Source: Fulvivirga ulvae (GTDB lineage Bacteria > Bacteroidota > Bacteroidia > Cytophagales > Cyclobacteriaceae). From it: 64,000 nucleotides of DNA. The stretch covers positions 6,535,501-6,599,500 of the forward strand of contig NZ_CP089981.1 in assembly GCF_021389975.1 (NCBI RefSeq), read 5' to 3'. Under the pieces are notes generated by a model. It saw nothing but the letters and a program-made list of their open reading frames with translations. It had not been told where the DNA came from and ran no database searches. A program made the translations under genes and the position numbers. Position 1 is the first letter of the stretch; every line of letters begins with the position of its first letter. Below are positions 19,916-34,900 of this stretch, one piece after another.

Positions 19916-22900
19916 TTAATCAAGTTCAGCCGCTTCCTCCACGGTGAGTTCATTGTTCAAAATTTTCTCAATGATGTTATTATAAAAGCCGTCGTCATAA
20001 GACCGGGAACTGATTGATTTTTGGGTTGAATGCTCAATTTGTCCATCCAGTGACCGAGATGAAAACCCGTGCATTTGTACACATACATTTCCTTCCTGAT
20101 CGCAGAGGTCAATGTCGAGCTTGATGAGCTTATCCCCTGGCTGGCTTCCCTGAACGTAACGTGCCCATACATGCATTTCTTCAGTGCAGGCTGCAATTAC
20201 CCTCACAGATTCCAATGCAAAAGGAAGTAGCGGACTTGATGGCAGATCATCCAGATCCAACATTAAACCTATACATGCCTGAAGCGCACAATCCATCATG
20301 GCAGGATGCAGAATATAATCATGCTGACTGTCCTGCTGCATGCTAAGGTGGGCCAGCAGTTGGTTTTCTCCGATGTATACGGCGGTTACACACTGGTGTG
20401 CGGGGCCATAATCCGTTCCCATTTGCCTGAAGGCATCATATACCGTATCAGGTTCTATGGTGCCGTGTTGCATTTGTGCCCTTAGCCTGTCGATGTCGAG
20501 TCTGGCCGGTATTTCGTGTCTTCCGAATATGGCCTGTCCCTGGCAGTGTATGGTTTCTCCGTCCTGGTCATCAGTTCCGTTGTCCAGGCTGTAGATTTCG
20601 AAGTCTATTTTTTCAAAGGCTCCATCTTCCTCACTCTCAAAGAGGGCTATGGTTACCTGCTTTTGCCCTTCAACTACCACAGGCTTGAGCCAAACGGTAT
20701 TGTGAAGCTCCAGAATGAATGGTTCATCATGAACAGGCAGTGCCATGTTGGCTGCGACCCGGGCCATTTCCAGATAAGCTACTGCAGGAAGTATTTTGCT
20801 TTCATTTACCCTATGATCCGCCAGGAAGAACTCCTCGCCACTAAACGTGGTAGTGTAGCTTAGCTGGTTAAGATCAGAGGTATTCTGGTGCAACAGCGGG
20901 TGAATGACTGCACCAACCAATCCTGTTGGTTTTGTCTGTACTCCTCCCTTGGTTGCCTGATACCAGTAACGCTCTTTGGCAAATGGATACGATGGCAAAT
21001 GTGCTTTATGAGGTTTAACTTCGTGATACAATTTGAGCCAATCAAGGTCAAGGCCTTTAACCCAAAGGTCTGCAAGGCTTGACAGTTTATTTTTAGCGAT
21101 CCACTTATCGATGATTTCCTGCAGGTCGAGGTCACCACTGAACAGGGCATGGATGTCTTTGTTTCGTTTGGCCTGTCCTACCCAGGTGTTTTGAATGTTG
21201 CGTTCTCCGTTAACAAAGGCTTGCAGTTTATCTGCCAGCTCTTCAACTGAATTCACAATACATGCGAAACGCTCTTCCATGGCTTCCCTGCCAATCTGTA
21301 AGGTATAGGCCATTTCTACAAGGTCAATAACTTCTGCTGTACCTTCCTGGCTGACCTGAACAAACTTCAGAAGCGCTGTAGCTTTTTGCATCAGTTGCTC
21401 CGGTGTTTTTGCCGAAAGGGGTACGATTACAGGCTCACTGCTCTTCGTAACCGGCTTGCGCTCAGGCTGAATAAACTCTTTCACTACCAGGTGCGCATTT
21501 GTGCCGCTATGCCCAAAAGAGTTGATCGCTGCCATGCGTGGCCCATCTTTTGACGGCTCCCAATCCTGCACCTCTGTATTGATGTAGAAAGGAGACCCGT
21601 TAAATTCGATCAAAGGATTTAAGGTCTTGAAATTTAGCAACTTCGGTATTTTGTTGTGCTGCATAGATAACAGCACTTTGATCAATCCGATAACTCCTGC
21701 TGCCGCTGCGGTATGGCCAATGTATGACTTGGCACTGCCTACGGCACAAAACTCTTTGCTTTCCGTGAAGGTGCGGAAGGCTCTTACCAGGGCATTGGTT
21801 TCCACCGGATCACCCAGTTTGGTACCGGTGCCGTGCGCTTCTACGTAGCTGATCTTCTCAGGGTCGATGTTGAATTTTTTATAAACATCCACAATGAGTT
21901 TTTCCTGGGCTTCTCCGTTGGGCGCTGTTATGCCATTGCTGGCCCCATCCTGATTAATGCCCGATCCGGAAATCAATCCGTAGATTTTATCCCCTGCTTC
22001 TATGGCGTCGTCAAGGCGTTTCAGCACCACGATACCTACACCTTCTGACATGATGGTACCATTGGCAGACTCATCAAAGGTAAAGCAACGGCCGCCAGGA
22101 GAGAGCATTTCTATTTCATCCAGACGGATCAGCATGTTCTGCTCCAGGCAGGCGTTAACTCCTCCGGCCAATGCCATGTCTGATTCCCTGTTCCTCAGAC
22201 TTTCACAAGCGAGGTGCAGGGCTACTGCTGATGAAGAACAGCCTGTATTGACTACGAATGACGGGCCATTCAGATTCAGAATGTATGACAATCGGGAGGC
22301 TATGATCGCATCGGAATAACCGGTAAAGGTGTCTCCGCTATACCCTGTAGGCTCGGCTCCTATGTAGATACCTGTCTGGGAACCTGAAAGTGTGCGGGGA
22401 TTATACCCGGCATTTTCAAGGGCATTCCAGCTTTCCTGTAGTACGAGGCGCTGGTGCGGGTTCATAGATTCGGCTTCTTTCGGTGAAATGTTGAAGAACA
22501 GCGGATCGAAACAGTCTCTGTCTTCTACTATTCCTCCCCATTTGCAACGGGTCTTGCCTGCCTGCTTTTTGGGGCTGAAAAAGTTTTTCTGATCCAGGTA
22601 GCGTTCAGGAAGTTCGTCCACGCCGTCTATTCCCTGTTCCAGGTTGTGCCAGAAGGCTTCAATGTTTTCGGCTTTCGGGAACATGCCTGATATACCCACT
22701 ACAGCTATCTCTGAGGTATTAGCCTTTGTGTTGGCAGTGCCTGCTAACCTTGATGATTGTTTATTTCTAAAGGTAAATCTGCTTTGAGGCAAAACATTTA
22801 CCCTGCCGGCAGTTCTTTCTTCAAACACCTGCGATACTGTTTCCGTTTCCTCCTCCACAGTCGCTATGGCCTGAGCTTCAATATCAGGCTCAATCTGCGA

Positions 22901-25900
22901 CTGGTAGGAGTTCATCACGTGTTTGCTCAAACGGTTTACTGTAGAATGTTCAAAAATAATAGCAGTATTGAGCGAAATCTTCAGTGCTTCATTGATCTGG
23001 TTAATAAAACTTACTCCCAAAATGGAGTCGATACCGTAATCTGAAAATGCTATATCGGGATCGATACCATCGGCAGATATCTTCAAGGTTTCTGATAAGC
23101 AACTCAATATTTTGGTGCGGATGTAATCCTGTATGTTCAGTGAAGGTTTTGCAGCGGGCTGCGGCTTTTTCATTTGAACCGCTTTCTGCTTCTGCACGGG
23201 TATCTGTACCGGTTTGGTTTTCACCACTGCCGGGGTTTTCGGTGCAATTTTCTCCTTTGTTTTCACTGATATTTTTCTTCTGATGGCCCCATCACTTTGT
23301 GCCAGTATAATTTGCTGCCCGAGCAAGTGTGCTTCTTCGGCTGGGAAGAGTACTGCCGGGAACCCTTCTTCTTCCAATACGCGCTGCCAACCGGCCGGGT
23401 ATAGTCCCGGACTGCCCGGCATGCGAAGCTCGGCATCGGTAAATAGCCACCAGCCATCCAGCAAGCCAAAAGTCAGGTGGTTAAACAGTGCCGGGGTACT
23501 CAGTTCATTGATCAGGATATAACCTTCCTGATGAAGTACGGCTTTGGCATTTCTTAAGGTACGTCTGATGTCCCTGGTCGCGTGCAATACATTGGTAGCG
23601 ATAACCAGGTCATAGGTGCCTACCTCGATACCCTGATCGTCAACCGGCTGCTCAATATCCAGTCGCTGACAGGTTATATAAGGGTTATCTGGCAGGTAGT
23701 TTTTCTCTGCATGGAAGAAGAATGCCTTTGAAAGGTCAGTATAACAGTATTTTTCAATGGATACTTTGTAAGGCTGCAATCTGTTAAAAATTACGGCGGA
23801 TGTGCCTCCCGTGCCTGCGCCTATCTCCAACATCCTCAATCTCGCATTCGGATCTGCCTCCAACTTTTGTTGTACATAAGCTACAACGGCATTGGCCACG
23901 ATCTCATTGAAGGTATCAGACATCAGGTTGTTCTTGTACACCCCTTCCACTTTCTCCATAGAGGAGTTAGGGAAGATGACATCTGTTGCCAGGGTTTTGC
24001 CCTGAAGTATGTCAGGTATCCTTTCAAGACAGTCGTTCACCAAACCTACCCAGGCTTTGCGATCCGGGTTTTGCAGATACTTTTCTTTCTCTACCTGCCA
24101 CTTCTTCCAGGTGGTTTCAGCATCTACCTTCTTCCATTGGGTGATGGTATCCCCTTTCCATTGGATATATTTGTTTTGGTTAAGCCTGTTGAGGCAGGCC
24201 TCCCACCAAGGGGTATATTTATCTAAAACCCCGCATTGCTCCCGAAGGCCTGACACGGTCCTGGGTTTATCCAAACCGGCAGATTTCACCAGTTGATCGA
24301 TCTGGCAGAACAGCAACTGCACGAGCCAGTCTTCCAGGTCACTCTTCTCTTCAGCAAGCTTTAGTTTTTTGATTTTTTCATAAGGGACCTCGATCTCACT
24401 TTCATCCAGGGTTGCCGAAGATGAAGCCGGAGCACCTGTAAGCGAAATGTAGTCTTCGCGGTTGCAGTTCATCAAAGTTTCGATGTGCTGCGATGCCTTC
24501 ATACACAGTACCTGGTGGATCCTGCCTTGCTGAAGTTCTCCCACAAACTGCTCAAAGCATTTGAAACCTTCGAGGTCTTCAAGGGCATCAAAGTTGGCTT
24601 TGGACACCTTGTCTTTCGTCTCTGTGATGTTTTCGGTTGTAGACTTCCAGAATCCCCAGTTGATGATCCCTACCGGGAATTTTGCCTGTTGGCGAATAGC
24701 ATGCACCAGGCTGTCGGAATATGTAATGCCGCAGGCATAGGCGGAAAGCTTGGATGCCCCGGAAAAGGAATAAGCCTGTCCCGATGAAAAATAGCACATA
24801 AAATCGAGTGGCTCATCTTTCAGGGCATCGTAGAATACCCAGCTTCCCTGCGCTTTAAGATCAAAAATTGACCTGAATTCTGATTCGGTGGTTTGGTCCA
24901 GTGAGTTTTCAAAACGGAAGACCATGCCAGCAAACATGGCTCCTTGTATAGTCTGATGTTTTTGTTTGATGGAAGCTACGGCCTGCTTCATAGACTCGGG
25001 ATCAGTAGTGTCTGCCTGAACATACAGCAGGTTATCTGCATAATTGTCAAATCGCTGCATAGCTGCCTGCACACGCTCTGAGGTTTCCTCACTTCGTCCC
25101 AGCCACACTACTGTAGCGTCGTACTTTTCTATCAGGTTGCGCGTCATGATCTTTCCTACGGTGCCTGTTCCGCCTACGATCAGGTAGACTCCGCGCTCAC
25201 GGATAGCAGGATGATTCTGCGTGTTCCAGTTAAGTTTATACAGCACCTGTCGGTAGCGCTTGCCAGATTGAAGTTTGAATACTTCGCCTCTGTCTGCCGG
25301 CGGCTCCTGCAGTATCCTATCCAGAGTATTTTTGCGACCCTCCGGTGTTTTCAGGTCTTCCGATGACAGGTCAAGGTTCCTTACTCTGAACTGATAGCTG
25401 CTCTGGGCCAGTGAGTAGGCCAGACCGGTATTACCTGCACCGGTGAATTGGTTAGGTTCGTGGTGAATGGCGTGGGTATCCTGGGTCAGCACATAAGACT
25501 CTACTTTGTCGCTGATCTTGTTGCTTTGTTTCAGGTACTTGATCAGACGCAGTAGCTGGACTTCATTGCTTTCCTGTCCATGGATCAGGTTTTCCAGGCG
25601 AATGGCCTTTGCCTTTGGCTCTGCCATGGAGATGAAATATAAGGTATCAAAGCCTTCAACATCGTTCAGACAGCTTCTGAAACCATCGGGATCATCTGCC
25701 CCGCACTGCCACTCCTGATCGGATAGCTGTTTTGTTTTATCCGCAACCCGAATGAGCAGCGTTTTTGCTTCTGCATCTTGCCTGTAGTGTGCGAGGATGT
25801 CCTTTTCAAAGCCTGTGGTATCTCCGCACACGATCAATACATTTTTTTGAGCCACAGCAACATTGCTCTCTTGTACAGGCTGCTCTTCCCAGTGGGTAAG

Positions 25901-28900
25901 ATAGCTCACTTGATCCCATGAAAGGGCTGTACCTGATTCGGTGCCTTTCATAACCCATGATGCTGCACTTAAGTTGGTCAATTCAAGACCTTCTATGATC
26001 ACGGCTACATTACCTTGCAGGTCGCAAAGGTCAATGTCCAGTTTAATCTGTTCGTCACTGGCCTTGGCTCCCGGTGAGAAGCGGACCCAGGCATACATTT
26101 CTTCTGCGCAGGCTGCTATGGTCGTTACTGAATCCAGGGCTACGGGTACCAGAGGCTCCGCATCAGCGATCAACGCCATACCTGCCGTGAATACGCTATC
26201 CATAATGGCCGGGTGCAGGATGAAATTACCTTCGGCTGCGACTGTCAATTTTAGTTTCACTAATGCTTCTCCACTTCCCAAATGTATGGCACTGATAGCC
26301 CGGAGCGACCGGCCATAGTTGACACCTGCACTTTCGAGGGCATGATACCAGCCGGAAACCTCAACGGTTTCTCCCATATGGCTCATCAGTTGCGTGACAT
26401 CCAGGGTCAGGGCTTCGGGTTGAGGCGTAAAGGCTGCAAATCCGGTAAAATGGATGAGCTCCTCACCTGCCTCCGTGCTAAAGATCTCATAGCTGACCAG
26501 TTCATCGCCCTGAGCGGCCAGTGTGATCCTTACGCTGTGTTCCTGATTGACGATGCAGGGTTCTGCCCACTCCAATTGATGAAGGGTGATGGCCGCAGGC
26601 TCTTCCATAGCTGGCATAGCCATTTCCACTGCCGCTCTTGCCATTTCCAGGTAAGCGGCTGCGGGTAATATAGTATTTTCTTTATAGTGATAATCTCCCA
26701 CCAAAAGGTCGCTGCCTCTGAATGTTGAGCTATAGCTCTGCTGTAAAAGGTCAGAGGTATTGCGATGTACCAACGGATGCAATTGGGTTCTCGATAGCTC
26801 ATACTGACCTTTTGATGCGGCGTCTATCCAGTAGCGGTCTTGTGCAAACGGATAGGTCGGCAAGGCCATGCGTTTTGGTTTGTTTTCTCCATAGAATTTC
26901 TTCCAATCCAGGGTAAGGCCTTTAACCCAAAGTTCCAGCAGTTTGGAAAGTTTCCTGCGGTTGATCCATTTATCAATCGCTTCTTTCATGTCCTCATCAT
27001 CATTGATGATGCTCATGTCTTCCTGGTTGCGCTTTACTTTGCCCTGACAGGTATCTTCGATGTCTTCTGCACCGTCAAGGTAAGCCTGGAGCTTTTCAGC
27101 CAGTTGGTCTACCGAACTTACGAGAAAGCCGAGACGAACTTCAAATTCTTCCCTGCATACCTGGAGGCTGTAAGCGAGTGACTGCAGGTCAATACTGTCT
27201 TTTGAAGAGGTGAGTTCAAACAGGTCACGGACTTTTTGTTGCAGTTGTTCTTCCGTTCTTGCGGAAAGCAGAATGGCCACTTTCTCGTTCAAATGGGTTA
27301 CAGGTGCTGTTTGTACTTCTTCTGTCACTGACTGGTATTCTTCAATTACCACGTGGGCATTGGTACCGCTTCTGCCAAATGAGCTTACGGCGCCAAGATA
27401 TGGCTTGCCCTGCTCCTTGTCCCATTCGCGGGTTGCTTTATTGATAAAGAAGGGGCTGTTATTCCATGTGATGTAGTCATTTTCTTCCTCACAATTCAGG
27501 CTGGCCGGGATCTGACGGTACTGTATGGCTTTCAATAAATTGACCACACTCACGAGACCTGATGCCGCCAGTGTATGACCTATGTTGCTCTTGCAACTAG
27601 TCAATGCGCAATATCCCTGCTTTGTTTCTGATGGCCTGTCGCTGTTCAGCTTTTTAAAGGCTTTGGCCAGGGCATTGATCTCTACGGGATCGCCCAGTTT
27701 GGTGCCTGTACCATGGGTTACAATGTATGACAAGTCATGGGTGTCGATCTGGTAATCTGAATAAACTTTTTCGATCAGTTCTGCCTGTCTGTCTCCGTTG
27801 GGAGCGGTTACGCCATTGGTTTTGCCATCGAAATTGATGCCGCTGGCCTTGATGGTACCGTAGATGGAATCGCCGTCTGCAACCGCTGCTGACAAGGGTT
27901 TCAACATCAATACCACAACGGACTCTCCTACGCCTATGCCTCCGGCATTTTTTGAGAAGGTGTGGCAATGTCCGTCTTGTGAAAGCATGCCTGCCTCGCT
28001 CATCATCACGTAGCTGTCAGGTGAAATGAGCAATGAAACACCGGCTACAATGGCCGACTTACATTCGCCCTGACGCAGGCTGGTGACAGCCTGATGCAGT
28101 GCAACCAATCCGGATGAACATGCGGTATTTGTGGCAATGGCCGGGCCATGCAGGTCCAGGAAGTATGACAGTCGTGAACTGATCATGGCATTGCCTGTAG
28201 TGGTAATGCCTTGCTTTCCGGTGATCAGGTCGTATTGCCCTTCTTCCATACCAACAAACACACCTACTTTCTGACCTCTGAGTTCGCCGGGTGAAACCCT
28301 GGCATCTTCAATGGCTTTATAGGTTTCCATCAGGAGCAGTCTTTCTGCCGGGTCCATCTGTTCGGCCTCACGGGGTGAGATCTCAAAAAACAGGGGATCA
28401 AACTCGTCAACACCGTGAATAAAGCCGCCTTTATTCGTAGTTATTGTATTGTTTTCATCTCCCGGCGTGGTGAAGTACTTGCGCCAATCCCAACGGTTGG
28501 CCGGTATTTCGGTTATAGCATCTTTGCCTTCTGCCAGCAATGTCCATAGTTCTTCCACGGTGCGTGCCTGCGGGAATCGCCCCGACATACCCACAACCGC
28601 AATGGGTTCATTGGTAACAGCGGTTGGGGTGTCAGAGCTAAGCGCTGATGCATATCGACGGCCAATAGCCTGTTTAAGGCTTTTTAACCGGTTTGTTGTA
28701 ATCTTTGCCGGGGCACTGCTGACCATGGTTTTAGCCTGGCTGTAAAAGGCCTCTATGTGGTCGGCGTGCTCTTCCTGGAAGTATTCACTCAGTTTATCAA
28801 TGGTAGTGGCGCTAAAGAATACCGCCGGTGTTATTTCCACTCCGAAATGGTTGGTCAGCCTTTTGGCCAATTCGCTCAGGCTGATGGAGTCGAAGCCATA

Positions 28901-31900
28901 ATCGGTGAGGTTTTCTGTGATATTGAGCTGGTTTTGGCTGATCTTGGTCAGTGCTGATACCACTTGTTTCAAATCGGTAGTGATGCATGCCTTTAGTGAA
29001 AGCCCCTGGTATTGAGGTTTCCATCCTTTGCCTGCTATGCTGTTGGTTGTGGCCTGAACTACCGCAGTCTTTTCTGACTGCTCTTCCTGATATGATCTTC
29101 TCAGTACCTGCTCTACGCGAGATGGCTTGCCCAGCATAACGAGGGTTTGCAGCCTGTCTGATTTCAAAAGGTCATGCCAGATCCCGATACCTTGTGCGGT
29201 TTGCAATGGTTCCTGGCCGCTGCTTTTCAGATAAAATGAGGTTTGTGCCGAGTCTGCTGTGCCCATGCCTCCCTCCTGCCATAGCGGCCAGTTGATCACT
29301 ATGGTTTTGCCATGGTGTCCTTTTTGCTCCCGGTAATGGCTGTAGGCCATTTGGAAGCGGCTGGCTACTGCATAATCGCAGGAACCAAAGTCGCCCAGGA
29401 AGGCTGATACGGAAGAGAAGTAGCAAATAAAATCCAGCGAAGGCTGATCAAAAGCCTCGTCCAGCAGCATAGAGCCGATGGATTTGGGGCGCAGCACGGC
29501 ATTGATATTCTCAGTTGACCTGTTGTAAAATGGCTCTGAGGATTCTACTCCGGCCGCATGGATTATGCCTGTGATCTCAAAAGGCAGCTCCGCCTTCAAG
29601 GTGCGTACAGCTTCTTCGCTGCTCACGTCTACCGTGTGGTAGCTCACCTCCCCAGCGCCAGCCGCTTTTAATGTATTGATCTGCGCTTCAATGTCTGCAT
29701 TCATCTGGCGTCTGCCTGTCAATACGAGGTTGGCATGGTAATTCTCTGCCAGATAACGTGCAAACTGCAAGCCCAGGTTACCGCAACCGCCTGTAATCAA
29801 ATAACTTCCACTTTGTTTCAGTACAGGTTCTCCGGTTGTGTTACCGGGCTTACATGTTTGGAGCGACAATAAGTATCTTTTTCCGTGCCTATACCATAAT
29901 ACACCCTGGTGTTGTGCGGCATCCAGCAGTTGCTGCGGGGTGCATGTGCCGGTATCGGTATACAGCAATGATAATTGAATATTGGGCAGGATCAGTTTCA
30001 ATGATCTTTCGAACCCGATCCATGAATAATCCCAGCAGGTGCTGGCCTTTGAAGGGTCGTAGTGCCCGGCCAGGGTCACGTGTGCTACGGTTGATGCTGA
30101 TGATTTAATGGCTTTGAACAGGTCAAACAGCATGTGAATGCCTGCCTCTCCCTGACCTTTTGTCCACATGTAGATGATGCGGAGGTTTTTCCCTGCTTCT
30201 GCATGGTGTTTCAGTATCCGGGCTATTTCTTGCTGATTTGCCGGAAGGCCGCTCTGCTCTACTATCGTTGCCCGGGATAACGGATGGCTTGTTTCGGCCA
30301 TCAGTGTTTCGCGGAAACCTTTATCCGTGAAGATAAGGGTTTGCTGGTCTGCCGGTACAGATGCCGTAGCAGTATGTGGCCGGGCTTCCCAGGTTTCATT
30401 GAAAAACAGGGGTTGTGTGGTTTCCTCTTCCTTGAAGGATTCGATACCTCCTAAGCTTTTATCAGAGGCAACAAAAGCCTGTATGCTTTGCTGATCATTC
30501 ACCTTAAGTGCCAATCCTCTCATCTCTACGCAGACATTGCCATGGTTATCGCAGAGGTCAACATCCAGACTGATTTGCTCACCTGCCTGTTGGGAAAAGC
30601 GCCCCCAGACGTACATCGCGGAGGTGCATGATGATAGGATGCGTACCGATCTTAAGTTAACCGGTGTCGACTGCTGATGGTCATTCCGGAAGATGTCTGC
30701 TGCCCTTAAAGTATGCTTCATAATAGCAGGGTAGAGCCCAAATCCACTTTGACCGTTCGCCGTGTGATCTGGTAAACTCAATCGGGCGAGAAATTGGGTT
30801 TCTCCGAAAAGGACGTTTGTAAGTTCCTGATCCGTGATGGTAGTCCCACCCGGTATCATTTGCCCTTTGAGCTGCTCTATGTTCACCACCGGGCCAGACG
30901 TTTCCGAATGACTCAGGCTGGCTTCTCCCTGGCTATATATGATTTCTTCATTCCCGGCCTCGCTGCTGATCTCATAAGCCACCAGGCCGTTGCCTTTCTC
31001 ATACAGGCTGATATTAAAGGTCTTTTGTGTGTCGGCAATCATCGGCTCAGCCCAGACAATGTTGCGCAATTCAATCTTTGCTGATGGTGATGACAATGAG
31101 TGTTCTACGGCTGCTCTTGCCATTTCAAGTGTAGCCAGTTCCGGCAGTACTTTCACTCCATTCACCTGATCCAGATAAGGCTCATCTCCGCTGAAAATGG
31201 AGCTAAAGCGCTGCTGATTCAGGGTTGAGGTGTTTCTATGCAACAAAGGATGGATCACTGCCTCCGCTGTAGCAGGTGCAAAATACAATGCTTCCTGTGC
31301 ATCAATCCAGTAACGCTCTTTGGCAAAAGGGTACAGCGGTAAGTGCGTACGCTTAGGCTTGGTGTTGCCATACATTTTGTTCCAATCCAGCTCGTATCCT
31401 TTCACCCACAGGTTAACCAGGTTTGATAGCTTTTTCTGCTGTATCCACTTGTCTATGGTTTCCTGAAGATCCATGTCTTCGGCAAACAGGGAAAGGGTGT
31501 CTTCATTGCGTTTCGCTGTTCCTGCAAACAGGTTGGTCGCAGGCTTTCCTTCTACAAAGGCCTGGAGTTTTTCTGCCAGTTGATCAACGCTGTTTGCCAC
31601 CAATCCAAGGCGCTGGCCCATATCCATTCTGCCAATTTGCAGGGTGTAGGCTATATCAGCGAGGTTGAGCGACTGCCCTTCCTTACGGATATAATCCAGC
31701 AGGTCAATGGCCTTTTGTTTCAGTTGTTCTTCTGTTCTGGCTGATAACGGAATGATGCAATCAACATTTTGAGAAGTTGATGAAGCCGCCACGCTTACCG
31801 GTGACGGGTATTCTGACACTACGATGTGAGCATTCGTGCCACTGAAGCCAAAGGAGCTGATAGCCGCTTTGCGCAATTCTGCATCTGCAACTTTCCAGTC

Positions 31901-34900
31901 TTTCAATTCAGTGTTCACGTAGAACGGGCTGTTGTCCAGACTGATATGCTCGTTTAACTTTTCAAAATTGATGGTTGGTGGCAGTTGCTTGTGCTTCATC
32001 GACATGACCAGCTTGATCATACCGGCAACTCCTGCCGCCATCAGGCAATGACCGATATTACTCTTCACTGAACCTAAAGCGCAATATTCTTTTTCCTGCG
32101 TATATTTTTTAAAGGATTCTACCAGGGCTTCAACCTCAATGGGGTCGCCTAGTTTTGTGCCTGTTCCGTGTGCTTCTACCAGTTGGATCGAAGCCGGATC
32201 GATCTTGTATTTATCGTAAACTTCCTGTTGTAACCTGGATTGTGCTTCTGTATTCGGAGCTGTAATGCCGTTGGTCTTACCATCCTGATTTACGCCCCAT
32301 CCCTGAATTACACCAAGAATGTTGTCATTATCTTTTTCCGCATCTTCCAGCCTTTTCAACATCACTACTCCAACGCCTTCGCCCGGCACAAAGCCATTGG
32401 CGCGCTGATCGAAGGTGTAGCATTTACCATCTGGTGAAAGCATGCCCATTTGCGATGTTTTCAGGTGCATATCCGGTCCGGCTCCGATGTAGACACCTCC
32501 GGCAAGTACCATATCGCTTTTGCCCAGAGCCAGTGAATCGCAGGCATTGGCAATAGCTACAAGAGATGATGAGCAGGCGGTATCAATGGTTAAGCAAGGG
32601 CCCTGCAAGTTCAGGAAGTAAGAGATGCGTGCTGCCAGAATGGAGTTATCACCTCCGGTAAATCCATAAGCACTTATTTGCAGGTCTCTTGACAGCAGGT
32701 GATAGTCTCCCTGTCCGCAACCTACAAAAACACCACATTTGCTGTTGCCCAGTGCTTTGGGGTTGTAGCCTGCATTTTCTATCGCATGCCAGCAGGCTTG
32801 TAAAAACAGTCTCTGCTGCGGGTCCATGCTTTCCGCTTCTGATGGCGAAATGTTGAAGAACAACGGATCGAAAAGGTCATATTCTTCCAATGCGCCCATC
32901 CATCTGCTGTAGGTTTTTCCGGGTGTTGCCCCTCCTTCCTGATAGTATTGGTCAATGTCCCAGCGCTTTTTGGGTATTTCCCGGATGCAGTTTTTGCCCC
33001 CGGCTATATTTTGCCAGAATTCCTCTACGTTCCTGGCCTCGGGGAACTGCCCTGCCATACCGATTATAGCAATAGCCTGAGCCTCTTCTTTTGCAGAAGT
33101 ACCTTTGGTGCTCTGTGTCAATGGTTCAGCACTGATATGCTGTTGTGCCATTACAGGCTGACTCTCCTGCGCCGGTTTAACCTCCACGGGTAAGGTCCCG
33201 CTCTTTTCGGCTTCCTCTTTTACATAGCTGCTGAACTGTTTCAGGTTCGGGTAGCTGTATACTTTGGTGGCATTGATCTGGACCTTGTACTTTTCATTGA
33301 TCTTGCGGATCCAGGTTACCCCGATGATAGAATCCAGGCCTAAATCTACAAACTGGCTGTCTTCATCGATATCGCTTTCCTCCATGTGCAGTTCCTGTGC
33401 CAGCATGGCCTTTAGCGTAGCCAGGATGACGGGCTGTACGTCTGCAGTTACAGCAGGTGCATTTTGCGGAACGACCGGAGCCTGCGCCTGTGTAATGGTA
33501 CCTGCCTGCAATGCCAGCTCTTTTACATAGCTGCTGAACTGCTTCAGGTTCGGATAGCTGTATACTTTGGTGGCGTTGATCTGGATCTTGTATTTTTCAT
33601 TGATCTTGCGGATCCAGGTTACCCCGATGATGGAGTCCAGGCCTAAATCTACAAACTGGCTGTCTTCATCGATATCGCTTTCCTCCATGTGTAGCTCCTG
33701 CGCCAACATGGCTTTTAGGGCAGCCAGGATGGCGGGCTGCACATCGGCATGAACGGAAGCATGCTGAGCCACTGCTTCCACGGGTTGCGTGGCCTGCACC
33801 TTTCCTTCCTGATGGAAGTTGCTTTGGATCTGTTTCAGTGTTTCTGACTGCCCCACGAATGTCTTCTCATGCATAGCCAGTTCGAGTGCATAGTTTTCTT
33901 CCAGGCGTGCCTGAAGATGAGCGGTCAACTGATGTTTCAGCGCCACAAGGGCAGCTCGTGGGTGGGCTGCAATTTGTCTCGCCAGATCAAATGCGGTTGC
34001 CATTACTTCCTTGCGCGGTAATACAGGAAGTAACAGTCCTTTATTTTTCAACTCCCGGCCTGAGTATTCCACTGCTGTGAGCAGGGTTTCGCGTGCCAGG
34101 TCATAGCCTGTCTTGTCCGGGAAGATCATGGTAGAGCCCGCTCCGGGGGTAAAGCCGTAATTCATGTACGGACTTACATAGTGGCTCTCGTCACTGAACA
34201 GAATGAAGTCGGCAAACATGCCCATGGACCACCCTGCTCCGATGCCGTGCCCCTGCATGGCAGCAATCACCGGGACATTGCACTCCATGGCCAGGTGGTA
34301 GATCCTGGAGTCGGTAAACTTGATCTTTCCTTCCTGGATGTCCAATAGCATTTCTTTGGTGCCTCCGGAAATGAAGTAGCTGTCGTATCCGGTCAGGATC
34401 ACCACTTTGCAGGCCGGTTTTTGGGCTATGCGCCCGAATACCTCAGTGATCCCTTCCATAAATGCCGGGGAGAACATGTTCCTGGCTTCCCGGTCTTCCA
34501 TTTTCACCTCAACAATTCCTTCGGGATGTATAGTGGCTTTGATCACCTGTGATTTCAGGTCAATAGCTGTTGGTGCCGCAGGCAGCTTGCCAAAGGCTTC
34601 CGCACTCTCTAACCAATCCGGCTGTTGCTCTATGGCTTTGGCGGTTGCTGCGGCCCTCTCCTTTTTCCAGCTTGTCACATCTTCGTATGACAGCTTTGTC
34701 CACTGCCCGGCCAGTTGAATGGCTTCGGCCAGGGCATCTTCTGCTATGGTTATGGCTCCGGTTTGCTGTTTTAATTCAGCGCCTGTATATGCTTTGCCTG
34801 CCAGTAATATTTCCTTGCACACATAGTGGCCAAGTCGCCGGCCAAAGATCATGGCGGCGCTTTGTGCCAGAGCGGGGACTTCCATCAGGTGAGCCGCTAT

